IMG/VR virus record: IMGVR_UViG_3300034102_001386
Coordinates: 1-31,272 of that record
Reading direction: 5' to 3' (one strand)
Length of the DNA stretch: 31,272 nt
Origin: a virus
Below the pieces are notes generated by a model, which was not told the origin of the DNA, did not search any database, and worked only from the letters and a program-made list of their open reading frames with translations. Each line of letters starts with the position of its first letter. Position 1 is the first letter of the stretch. The position numbers and the translations under genes are program-made. Shown piece by piece: positions 23,181 through 29,839 of this stretch.

Positions 23181-24401
23181 TTAAATAGCAAGTGCCGCTT
23201 TCGCAACGTCAAATTCACCTTTGATTAAACAACCAACGTCGTTAGCTGAAGCGAATTGAACGATTCTTTTTTCAAGAAGCATTGTTTTTTTGTTGTTAAT
23301 GAAGTCATTTCCGTCAAGACCGATTTGAATTCCTAATTCTTCGCGAACAAGTACATTAAGGACTGACAAATCGCCACCAATAAAATTCTCACCAGTAACC
23401 GCTGTCGTTGGAATTACTCGCATACCTGAAACTTCAAGTCCGTTAGCCGTTGCGAAAACTGGCAAAACATACTGACCAACTGAATCCTTTGTTAACCTCA
23501 TTCTTGCAACAACCGCTGGATTAACGAAAATTGCTGTTGGCATACCAAAAGCAAGTTCAGTTTGAAGTGCTACCGACTCAACAACGTCGTAATCTGAAGG
23601 TGAAACGATTGATCCAGCCAAAATACCAGCTGACCAAGGTGTCGCAAGGTTGAAAGCGCCGTTCAAGTTATCACCAAGGTTGTCACCATTGAAGAAATTG
23701 TTTTCAAGAACGATGTCCAAACGCTTCATTAAGTTGTTCTGAATGTAAGAAATCAATTGCGGCAAGTCAGCCATCATTTCAGTCGTTACTTTTCCGTAAA
23801 CAGCTATTTTCTTAACGTTTGCTGTTCTTTCTTCGTAACGAACTGAAGCTTGTGGTTTTTCAGCACCTTCAGCTAACATTATTGGATTACCTTGTTCGTC
23901 AAGTTCTTCAATCCACAAAGCGCGGTTTCCAATTGTTGATCCAACAGAAACATTCGCCAAATATCGCAATTCGCGTTTTCTTATTGGTGAAATGATTCCA
24001 GTGTTGTCAGTAATTGTTACTTGCGTTGGTCCAGCGCCGATTGTGTCGTCAACTGACATTGTAACCGCAACTTTAATCGCTGTTTCTTGTTTTCCGTTGA
24101 TTGCTTTTTGAATGTCACCTTCAGCGGCTTTCAATGCAACAGCCAAAGCTTGACCGATTGTTTTTGAACCTTCAACTTTCGCTGGTGCTTCTTTCAATCC
24201 TTTCAAATCAACAGCAACGCTGTTTAATTCAGCTTTCAATGCTTCAAGTTCACCTGAAGTTTCTTTTTTAGCGTCAGCAATAGCCGCTTCAATTTCAGCT
24301 TTTCGAACGTTTAATTCGTGTGCTTTTTTTTCTGTAAGGTAAGTCGCTTGTTCAGTCATTGACATTGCGCTTACTTCTTCAATTGTTTTTTCTACAAACA
24401 T
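23181..24401 (-). CDS. Major capsid protein, HK97 fold, 406 aa
   Basis: This is the shell protein. The N-terminal 100 residues are a charged coiled-coil delta-like region (AELNVRKAEIEA-type segments, then ELEALKAELNSVAVDLKGLK). The HK97-type core follows: SPIRKRELRYLANVSVGSTI, AEGAEKPQASVRYEERTANV, then VYGKVTTEMMADLPQLISYI (E-loop and P-domain region) and the PSDYDVVESVALQTELAFGM and MPTAIFVNPAVVARMR A-domain segments. The prohead protease upstream probably removes the delta region. The ATG at 24399-24401 was chosen because the frame above it overlaps the protease gene. A strong hairpin follows. Confidence 0.92.
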   Translation of the reverse strand: MFVEKTIEEVSAMSMTEQATYLTEKKAHELNVRKAEIEAAIADAKKETSGELEALKAELNSVAVDLKGLKEAPAKVEGSKTIGQALAVALKAAEGDIQKAINGKQETAIKVAVTMSVDDTIGAGPTQVTITDNTGIISPIRKRELRYLANVSVGSTIGNRALWIEELDEQGNPIMLAEGAEKPQASVRYEERTANVKKIAVYGKVTTEMMADLPQLISYIQNNLMKRLDIVLENNFFNGDNLGDNLNGAFNLATPWSAGILAGSIVSPSDYDVVESVALQTELAFGMPTAIFVNPAVVARMRLTKDSVGQYVLPVFATANGLEVSGMRVIPTTAVTGENFIGGDLSVLNVLVREELGIQIGLDGNDFINNKKTMLLEKRIVQFASANDVGCLIKGEFDVAKAALAI

Positions 24402-24414
24402 TTTCTTTTTGTTT

Positions 24415-25254
24415 TTAGAGTAAATTAATAAATAAACTATTTGGTTTTTGAGTGTCAACGATTGACGGCTCATTTTTTTGAGTGTCATTAACTGACGGCT
24501 CAATATTTTTTTCTTCTATTGAAAGAACTGGTGTTGCGTAATTTGAACCCATAGGAACAGCCGAACCCTCAAGAAGTTTAGCTTCAAGAACTGGATAAAA
24601 ATAACCTTTTTCTTCAGCGTCTTTTCTGTTGACAACTTGGTCAATGTACTTGTTCCAAACTTTAAATTCTTCAGGATAACGTTCGTCGTTCACCGCAAGT
24701 TCGACTTTAACGTAACGCATACCAACTGAATGATTTTTAACGTAGCCGTTTTTATATTGCTCAAACATGAATTCATTTCTTTCTTCAGGAATTTCAACGT
24801 CAAAAATAAGCGCTTGTGTTTGACCAGCGGCTTTGATTCCAACGCTTGACCAGTCTAATAATTCAAGCGAAGTTTTGATATTGTCTGAAATGATTCCTTC
24901 GAAAGTCATGTTATGTTCTTGAAGCAAATACAAAAGGCGTTGTTCCTTTAATGTTTTATTCCAAAGTCCGTCGATATGAACGTCACAATGTGAATCCATG
25001 ATTCGCGTTGTATTCAAAACAAGACGCGCTTTCAAACGTGTTGGTTCTTCAATTAGTTCGTCTGAATTATTGAACATAGGTTCGTCGTAACCATTATAAA
25101 CAGCTTTTGAAGCGTCGTTTTTTTCGATTGTCGGTGTAAAATGAATCGCGTCAGTATGCTTATTTGACATTTTTTTTGTCGCAATTAACATTTCTTTGTT
25201 AGCAACAATGTAATCTATTTCTTCAGCTTTGCTGTTAAACTTTAGGTCGTTCAT
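24415..25254 (-). CDS. Prohead (capsid maturation) serine protease, 279 aa
   Basis: The protein has the layout of HK97-type prohead proteases. A strand-rich segment TTRIMDSHCDVHIDGLW spans about 82-98. The likely catalytic His175 lies in VKNHSVGMRYVKVEL and Ser231 in LLEGSAVPMGSNYATPVLS. It matures the head by cutting the delta region of the capsid protein encoded next. The C-terminal tail contains a 10-residue tandem repeat (EPSVNDTQKN, EPSIVDTQKP) that looks like a flexible linker. The start overlaps the 30-residue gene as ATGA. The portal usually beside it is here on the other strand. Confidence 0.85.
   Translation of the reverse strand: MNDLKFNSKAEEIDYIVANKEMLIATKKMSNKHTDAIHFTPTIEKNDASKAVYNGYDEPMFNNSDELIEEPTRLKARLVLNTTRIMDSHCDVHIDGLWNKTLKEQRLLYLLQEHNMTFEGIISDNIKTSLELLDWSSVGIKAAGQTQALIFDVEIPEERNEFMFEQYKNGYVKNHSVGMRYVKVELAVNDERYPEEFKVWNKYIDQVVNRKDAEEKGYFYPVLEAKLLEGSAVPMGSNYATPVLSIEEKNIEPSVNDTQKNEPSIVDTQKPNSLFINLL
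24445..24502 (-). repeat. 30-bp tandem repeat, two copies, in the protease tail
   Basis: Two copies with a period of 30 bases share TTTTTGAGTGTCA and TGACGGCTCA on the plus strand and differ in between. They encode EPSVNDTQKN and EPSIVDTQKP. This is a recent in-frame duplication in the protease C-terminus. Confidence 0.75.
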
Positions 25255-25343
25255 TTTTTAACAATTTCGTTGTTAATTACTTGTTTTTGCTTGACTTCTT
25301 TCAGCTTTTTTATTTCGTCAGCTGTCAAAATTACTTTTTTCAT
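25251..25343 (-). CDS. Small protein at the head of the late operon, 30 aa
   Basis: The frame starts MKKVILTADEIKKLKEVKQK and is a highly charged single helix. Its ATG at 25341-25343 lies only about 17 bases downstream of a TACATTTG promoter element, and its stop overlaps the protease ATG as ATGA. It may act mainly as a leader peptide that couples translation to the protease. The longer frame to 25484 is rejected because it would run over both promoters and into the portal gene. Confidence 0.6.
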   Translation of the reverse strand: MKKVILTADEIKKLKEVKQKQVINNEIVKK

Positions 25344-25359
25344 AGTAAAAATATTCTCA

Positions 25360-25367
25360 CAAATGTA
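25360..25367 (-). promoter_or_regulatory. Late-operon promoter -7 element (minus strand)
   Basis: TACATTTG on the minus strand matches TAnnTTTG and belongs to the same TTACATTTGTNA family as the sites at 4068, 5869 and 6109. No good -33 TTTG is visible at the usual spacing, which may mean that a phage activator is required. It heads the head-tail-lysis operon. Confidence 0.55.
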
Positions 25368-25397
25368 AGAATTTTCATATTTATTACTTAAAAAACT

Positions 25398-25405
25398 TAA
25401 TTTTG
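25398..25405 (+). promoter_or_regulatory. Portal promoter -7 element (plus strand)
   Basis: TAATTTTG matches TAnnTTTG on the plus strand, 24 bases before the portal ATG. It lies back-to-back with the minus-strand element at 25360-25367. The -33 region is weak. Since every other gene runs the other way, the portal needs a promoter here. Confidence 0.5.
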
Positions 25406-25416
25406 TTCGAAACAAA
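25402..25416. repeat. Inverted repeat, candidate operator between divergent promoters
   Basis: TTTGTT (25402-25407) and AACAAA (25411-25416) are perfect 6-base arms around CGA. The repeat overlaps the expected start site of the portal transcript, so a bound protein could repress it. Confidence 0.45.
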
Positions 25417-25428
25417 TATTTTTTTTGT

Positions 25429-26637
25429 ATGGATTTCACGCCTTTGTCACTTATAAATTCTCTTTTTGGTTTTTCGTACACCAAAACACCAAGAACACAA
25501 ACAGCACAAATTTTAACTGGACAACCACAATGGTTGTCACCTGATTCGTGGGACGCTTACAACGTTTATATTACAACGCCTCAACTATACGCTGTAATTC
25601 AAAGACGCGGTTATTTACTTGCGTCAGGTGTTTGGAAACATTATAAAAGTGACAAATTTGGAAACGTTCTTGAAGTTACTGATTCGCCAGTTGTAAAGCT
25701 TTTGGAAAATCCAAATCCTTTAGTAAATGGAAATGACCACATTCGACAATGGAACGAAAATAAATGTATCTACGGCAATAATTACGAATACATTCTTCGC
25801 GGTTTGCCGACTTCGTTTCCGCAAGGTTTAACAAATTTACCAGCGGCACAAATGCAAATCAACGTTTCTGGCAAATGGTACGCACAAACGACAATTGAAG
25901 GAATTATTACCGGATACGAATTTCTTGACGGAAGCGGCGTAAAGTTTCAAACAAATGAAATAAATCAAACGCGATATGTTTCTTCAAAGAATCCAGTAAA
26001 AGGTGAAAGTCCAATGACCTCGCTTTTTATGCCTATTTCAAACATTCGCGGCGCGTATGGTTTTAGAAACGTTATAATCAACCGAAAAGGTGCGTTAGGT
26101 ATTTTATCAAATCAATCAAAGGATCAGTCAGGTTCAATTCCATTGACTGAAAAAGAACGTCAAAGATTAAACGACGAATATCAACGTCTTTACGGAATTG
26201 AAGAAGGTCAAATGCATACAATAATGACAAACACCTCTTTGAACTGGCAACCAATGACTTTTCCAACGAAAGACTTAATGCTTTTCGAAGAAATCAACGA
26301 CGACTTTTTAACAATCATTGACGCTTACGGATTGAACGCGAACATTTTTTCAAGACAAACTGGTTCGACTTACGAAAATTTGAGTGAAGGAATTAAACAA
26401 GCGTATCAATCAACAATCATTCCTGAAGCTGAAGAACTCGCAATGAATCGTTCGCAACTTTTCGGTTTGATTTCTAAAGGTGAATGGTTAGAACTTGACT
26501 ATTCACACATTTCAGTTCTTCAAGAAAACGAACGTGAAAAAGCTGAAGTTCTTGAAAAGAAAGCGAACGCAATGAAAACATTGACTGAAATCGGAGCATA
26601 TTCAGTTGACGACCTGAAGCAAATAATCAATTTGTAA
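25429..26637 (+). CDS. Portal protein, HK97-type, inverted relative to all other genes
   Basis: The 402-residue protein resembles HK97-family phage portal proteins, which form the dodecameric DNA entry ring of the capsid. Typical segments are YNVYITTPQLYAVIQRRGYL (about 46-65), PVVKLLENPNPLVNGNDHIR, EYILRGLPT, GESPMTSLFMPISNIRGAYG (about 193-212) and the KDLMLFEEINDDFLTIIDAY to TYENLSEGIKQAYQSTIIPE block (about 283-330). It occupies the standard slot between terminase and protease but on the plus strand. It has its own promoter-like site and a strong terminator. Length and residues look intact, so it is not a pseudogene. Confidence 0.88.
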   Translation: MDFTPLSLINSLFGFSYTKTPRTQTAQILTGQPQWLSPDSWDAYNVYITTPQLYAVIQRRGYLLASGVWKHYKSDKFGNVLEVTDSPVVKLLENPNPLVNGNDHIRQWNENKCIYGNNYEYILRGLPTSFPQGLTNLPAAQMQINVSGKWYAQTTIEGIITGYEFLDGSGVKFQTNEINQTRYVSSKNPVKGESPMTSLFMPISNIRGAYGFRNVIINRKGALGILSNQSKDQSGSIPLTEKERQRLNDEYQRLYGIEEGQMHTIMTNTSLNWQPMTFPTKDLMLFEEINDDFLTIIDAYGLNANIFSRQTGSTYENLSEGIKQAYQSTIIPEAEELAMNRSQLFGLISKGEWLELDYSHISVLQENEREKAEVLEKKANAMKTLTEIGAYSVDDLKQIINL

Positions 26638-26698
26638 ACGATCCAGGTTTCGAAATCTAACTAAAAAATGAAAGTTTAGTGATTCTTTCGGTTTTTTG

Positions 26699-26724
26699 GC
26701 GCAAGAACATTGCGCTTTTTTTTT
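26699..26724 (+). terminator. Intrinsic terminator of the portal gene
   Basis: GCGCAA (26699-26704), loop GAACA and TTGCGC (26710-26715) form a perfect 6-bp stem followed by nine Ts on the plus strand. An imperfect stem with arms ACTAAA and TTTAGT, and outer arms CGAAA and TTTCG (26651-26691), followed by six Ts, lies just before it and may help. The two together stop portal transcription before it enters the convergent terL gene. Confidence 0.88.
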
Positions 26725-26725
26725 G

Positions 26726-28006
26726 TCATTCTTGCCACAAATAAGGGTGAAACGAACGCGCCATTGAACAAAGACCTTCTAACGCGTCAGGTGCGTCGTC
26801 GTGTTGCGCTTTTCCGTCAGCGGTAAATTCAAAAATGTTTTCAATAAATTTGTCGTAATCTGAACCAATTTCAATGTCGTTTCTGAAATAGCAATACTTT
26901 TTCATAAAACCTGAAAGTTGAATGATTCGACCGATTTTATTTGTCGTTGCTCGAATTGATAAAAGCGTAATGTCGTCTTGAACTTTAGGCTGTAAAAGCG
27001 AAAGGTACATTGAACCGCCGAAGTTTGATTCGATCCGGACAAATTCGGGTTTGTGTTCATTTAAAAACGACGCGGTCAAGTCAACGTTTATGTCAGTACC
27101 TAATTTAGTAAAAACAACGTCTTGAATATAAATTCTATTTCCTACAATTGTGCCAACTGGAACAGCGTGATTGTCTTCACCGGTGTCGGCAACGTCAATG
27201 AAAGCAATTTTACCAATTGATTCAGACCAGTCAACTTGCGCTGTATCGTAATAATTTAATTCTGAACGTTTGAATAATGCACCTTCTTGTTCATTAATCC
27301 AGCCACCAAGAACGACGTTTTTGTAAACTTCAGGTTCGTCAGCTTTCATTCTTTCGTAATCGCGACGAATGTTTTCAGGAATAAATTTTGGGTTTACGTC
27401 AAGGTAACTTGAATGAATGTAAAGAACGTTATCAACAACGCCGCAAAAACCTTCAGGAACGTTTTTTTTCTTGAATAGTTCTTTGTAAATCCAATGTGTT
27501 TTTATTGTTGGGTTTAAAATAAGAATTGAAATGTTTCTTTTGTGGACCGAACGAATTGAATAAAATACTTTTTTAAATGTTTCGTAACTCGGTATTTCTT
27601 CAGCTTCGTCAACGACAAAACAATTGAAACCTGACAATGATTTTAAATTTGCTGTTTGTCCTTTTGATCCAGTTTTGATTCCTTTGAATGAAATTGAACC
27701 TTCAGACACGCGTGAATCAATTCTGAACTGATTGTCAACAACTTTATTTTCGTAACCGAGTAATTCGATTTTGTCGCTTACTTCAGACTTTATGGAATCG
27801 CCTATTGACGTATTTGTAAAGCGTGAGTATAGAACTTTCCAGCTTTTTTCAACGACACCTATTAAAGTTAAAAGCGCAACGTTGAAAGACTTACTTGAAG
27901 CGCGACCGCCAGTTAAAACAATCGTATCGACTTGGTTAAAAGAATTGTCGTCAAGAAGGTCAAATAAAGGTTCAAATTTATGACTGATTTCGATTTCATT
28001 CGGCAT
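26726..28006 (-). CDS. terL: Terminase large subunit, 426 aa
   Basis: This is the packaging motor ATPase and nuclease. Walker A is GGRASSKS (33-40) and Walker B is CFVVDEAEE with Asp133-Glu134. SILILNPT (160-167) fits the coupling motif. The RNase H-like nuclease has Asp271 (IAFIDVADTGED), Glu326 (FVRIESNFGG) and Asp403/404 (HDDAPDAL). Length is normal for this family. The ATG overlaps the small-subunit stop by 11 bases. Its stop lies two bases from the portal terminator, and the two genes converge. Confidence 0.95.
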   Translation of the reverse strand: MPNEIEISHKFEPLFDLLDDNSFNQVDTIVLTGGRASSKSFNVALLTLIGVVEKSWKVLYSRFTNTSIGDSIKSEVSDKIELLGYENKVVDNQFRIDSRVSEGSISFKGIKTGSKGQTANLKSLSGFNCFVVDEAEEIPSYETFKKVFYSIRSVHKRNISILILNPTIKTHWIYKELFKKKNVPEGFCGVVDNVLYIHSSYLDVNPKFIPENIRRDYERMKADEPEVYKNVVLGGWINEQEGALFKRSELNYYDTAQVDWSESIGKIAFIDVADTGEDNHAVPVGTIVGNRIYIQDVVFTKLGTDINVDLTASFLNEHKPEFVRIESNFGGSMYLSLLQPKVQDDITLLSIRATTNKIGRIIQLSGFMKKYCYFRNDIEIGSDYDKFIENIFEFTADGKAQHDDAPDALEGLCSMARSFHPYLWQE

Positions 28007-28271
28007 TTGAATTGAATTTCTTAAATGAAATAATTGGTGCGGTTATGTCGTTGCCGTTGCTGGTCACGTCAACCATTTGACGCGGCATACCAAAACGATA
28101 TTTAAAGAACAATTCAACCGCCCATTTTTCACCAGCTTCAAGATTGTCTTTCAAAGCTTCAAAGGCGGTTTCGTCGAATGGCGTTAATCGTTCAACAAGT
28201 GCTTGTTCTTCGGATCTTTTTTTTCTTCCAGCGTTTTCACGCGCACCGCCGTTGTTTTGTCTTTTGTCCAT
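27996..28271 (-). CDS. terS: Terminase small subunit, 91 aa
   Basis: The protein begins MDKRQNNGGARENAGRKKRS, the G-G-A-R-x-N-A-G-R-K-K motif seen at the start of many Bacteroidota phage small terminases. It continues LVERLTPFDETAFEALKDNL and LFFKYRFGMPRQMVDVTSNG. It would bind phage DNA at the packaging site and present it to TerL. The ATG at 28269-28271 is preferred; an upstream TTG at 28295 is only an open-frame extension. It overlaps terL, as expected for a coupled pair. Confidence 0.85.
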   Translation of the reverse strand: MDKRQNNGGARENAGRKKRSEEQALVERLTPFDETAFEALKDNLEAGEKWAVELFFKYRFGMPRQMVDVTSNGNDITAPIISFKKFNSNAE

Positions 28272-28291
28272 AATTGAAAAAAATTGAATAT

Positions 28292-28564
28292 TCAAATTTT
28301 TGTTAATCTTTTAACAAGTAAAATTATCAGATTCAGTGCAAAGATTCCAGCATAAATAAGAATCGTAAACACGAAACCAAAGAACAAAATTAGCAAGAAC
28401 GAAACGATTGTTAAAATCATTACGCTGAAGTCGTCGCGTCGGTCGGTGTTGATCCAGTCTGTAAAGGTGTCAATTCGTCTTGTAAGAATAAAAAAGTGAC
28501 TGATTCTGTAAAGAACGTATAGAATTAAAAGCGCGAGTGTAGCAAATATTTCTTTAATTATCAT
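28292..28564 (-). CDS. Integral membrane protein, 90 aa
   Basis: The protein has hydrophobic segments at about 5-27 (EIFATLALLILYVLYRISHF), 49-66 and 66-85 (VMILTIVSFLLILFFGFVFT and onward), with a charged loop RRIDTFTDWINTDRRDDF between. Two or three membrane passes are likely. It overlaps the upstream gene as ATGA and precedes terS. A holin-type shape is possible, but the lysis genes are elsewhere, so its role, perhaps at the host membrane early in infection, is unknown. Confidence 0.7.
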   Translation of the reverse strand: MIIKEIFATLALLILYVLYRISHFFILTRRIDTFTDWINTDRRDDFSVMILTIVSFLLILFFGFVFTILIYAGIFALNLIILLVKRLTKI

Positions 28565-28656
28565 TTTCTGTCGTTTTTAGGCGGTAATAAATAAACAATG
28601 AAGGCAACCATTAACACAACCGCAACAATTGCCGTCAAAGCGATAAATTTAATCAA
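28561..28656 (-). CDS. Small single-pass membrane protein, about 31 aa (start uncertain)
   Basis: The frame ends KNDRK with its stop overlapping the next ATG as ATGA. It contains a clear membrane segment (FIALTAIVAVVLMVAFIVYL). An ATG at 28809 would extend it to 82 residues, but that part lies entirely inside the 79-residue gene in another frame and reads like an antisense-type shadow. A TTG at 28654-28656, overlapping the upstream stop, gives a compact 31-residue membrane peptide. I prefer the short form. Confidence 0.45.
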   Translation of the reverse strand: MIKFIALTAIVAVVLMVAFIVYLLPPKNDRK

Positions 28657-28888
28657 ATCGTTTATATTCGTAAATTCGGTCAAGTGTTTCCAGTTTTTGT
28701 TGACTGATTGTTTTGTCTTCAAACAAATCTTTTTCTTTTCCAAATTTAAACTTTTTAAATTGAACTTCGATTTGTTGAAGTTCTCGGTCGCGTTTAAGTT
28801 GGTAGTCATGCAATAATTTCAAAAAGAAAAAAAGCAATAATCCGCACCAAACAGAAAATAAACTAATTTCAATAAATATTCTTTTCAT
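28649..28888 (-). CDS. Membrane-anchored coiled-coil protein, 79 aa
   Basis: MKRIFIEISLFSVWCGLLLF begins a single N-terminal membrane anchor (about 5-25). A charged helical domain follows (DYQLKRDRELQQIEVQFKKF and onward). This shape is like an inner-membrane spanin or a tethering protein. It sits in a run of four small membrane or coupled genes between the nuclease and terminase genes. The start overlaps the upstream 57-residue gene as ATGA. No family is recognised. Confidence 0.62.
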   Translation of the reverse strand: MKRIFIEISLFSVWCGLLLFFFLKLLHDYQLKRDRELQQIEVQFKKFKFGKEKDLFEDKTISQQKLETLDRIYEYKRFD

Positions 28889-29058
28889 GTCGTCAAATTT
28901 TTAAAGTGTTGTTTTTTTAATTCGTTTAAATATTCCCAATGGTCAGGTCTTCTTGCCTTCCATTCTAATTTATTTCTGAATTCATTTTTTCGATTGTTTC
29001 TTGAATCAAAAATGTTCAGTCGGTGTTTGTTAGAAATTGAAATTCCAAATGCAATCAT
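28885..29058 (-). CDS. Small hypothetical protein, 57 aa
   Basis: The frame begins MIAFGISISNKHRLNIFDSR and continues with RNNRKNEFRNKLEWKARRPD and a basic helical end. It is very rich in Arg, Asn and Lys, so nucleic-acid binding is possible. Its ATG lies three bases after the upstream 24-residue frame and its stop overlaps the next ATG as ATGA. No family is recognised. Confidence 0.58.
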   Translation of the reverse strand: MIAFGISISNKHRLNIFDSRNNRKNEFRNKLEWKARRPDHWEYLNELKKQHFKNLTT

Positions 29059-29061
29059 TTT

Positions 29062-29136
29062 TTAAATGTTAAATATTAAATGCAACACGCCAAAAATTGC
29101 AAGTGCGTGAATGATTATTTTAAATAGTAGTTTCAT
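29062..29136 (-). CDS. Putative membrane peptide, 24 aa
   Basis: The frame begins MKLLFKIIIHALAIFGVLHL and is one membrane segment with two N-terminal lysines. The ATG overlaps the upstream nuclease stop as ATGA, and the stop is followed by the 57-residue gene three bases later. It fills the gap exactly, but its short length makes chance plausible. Confidence 0.4.
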   Translation of the reverse strand: MKLLFKIIIHALAIFGVLHLIFNI

Positions 29137-29618
29137 TTTACAGCGTAAAGTTTGTCAAGTGTTGTTGAATAAGTGTCAGCGCGAAATTGAAAAGTTTTGT
29201 TTCCGTCAAATTCACCTTTTCGTTTAAGCGTTGCTGTTTCAAAAAATAAATCTTTTGGAAGCCAACCAACAAGAAACGCTTTTGTCAAGTCTGAAAGAAC
29301 ATAAACGAACAAATAAATATCTGTTCGTTGTTTGGTGTTTACCGCTGGAATTGTCGCGTTGTGGTCCAGTTCGGGCGCGTTGTTAACTTTCTTTGTTTTT
29401 ACGTCAACGCGTTTGTCATAAACTCGAAGGTCGTAATCGAAAGAACCGACATAACTGGCGTTTAAACTTTCGCGGTTATAAAAGTCAAGCGCGACAATTT
29501 CACCAACCGCACCATAAATTTCGCTTTTCCCTTTTGTAATTGAATTATTCAAATTATTGAAGGAATAAAGATTTTTTGCGCGTTTGATTTGATTTTCTGA
29601 AATAAGTATTTCAATCAT
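29133..29618 (-). CDS. PD-(D/E)XK nuclease-like protein, 161 aa
   Basis: The protein has the restriction-endonuclease-like pattern: Glu40 in YGAVGEIVALDFYN, Asp61/Asp63 in SFDYDLRV, and Asp72-Val-Lys74 in KRVDVKTKK. A strand-rich half follows (TDIYLFVYVLSDLTKAFLVG). It could be a structure-specific or host-DNA-degrading nuclease in the recombination and packaging region. The start overlaps the HTH-like gene as ATGA. The fold call is moderately firm; the substrate is unknown. Confidence 0.68.
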   Translation of the reverse strand: MIEILISENQIKRAKNLYSFNNLNNSITKGKSEIYGAVGEIVALDFYNRESLNASYVGSFDYDLRVYDKRVDVKTKKVNNAPELDHNATIPAVNTKQRTDIYLFVYVLSDLTKAFLVGWLPKDLFFETATLKRKGEFDGNKTFQFRADTYSTTLDKLYAVK

Positions 29619-29839
29619 TTTTTAGATTTTTTTTTGTTGTTATCAATCAAATCAGAAATTAAACCCATTGTTCGCGAAGTTATTGATCCAGTACCTTCAA
29701 TAAAATCTTTGAATTTCTTCGAATTCGTGTTTCCTATTTCGCGCATAATTGCCGCTGGTGACATTCCTGAACGCGCCGCAAATTGATTGACGCGTTCAAT
29801 GAAGTCTTTTTCAAGTTTTGTTTGTTTGTTAATTCGCAT
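29615..29839 (-). CDS. Small HTH-like DNA-binding protein, 74 aa
   Basis: The sequence VNQFAARSGMSPAAIMREIG followed by TNSKKFKDFIEGTGSITSRT resembles a Cro/CI-type helix-turn-helix (helix 2 at ARSGMSPAAI, recognition helix near NSKKFKDFIEG). The ends are Lys-rich. It is the only repressor-like protein seen and may control the TACATTTG promoters, which is inference. It overlaps its upstream neighbour by 11 bases. Confidence 0.62.
   Translation of the reverse strand: MRINKQTKLEKDFIERVNQFAARSGMSPAAIMREIGNTNSKKFKDFIEGTGSITSRTMGLISDLIDNNKKKSKK

Noticed and set aside
24402-24503. N-terminal extension of the capsid protein
   Set aside because: It would overlap the end of the protease gene and reads its tandem repeat in another frame; the ATG at 24401 gives a normal capsid start.
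25344-25484. N-terminal extension of the 30-aa gene across the portal start
   Set aside because: It would run through both divergent promoter elements and into the portal coding sequence. The ATG at 25343 is coupled to the protease and near a promoter.
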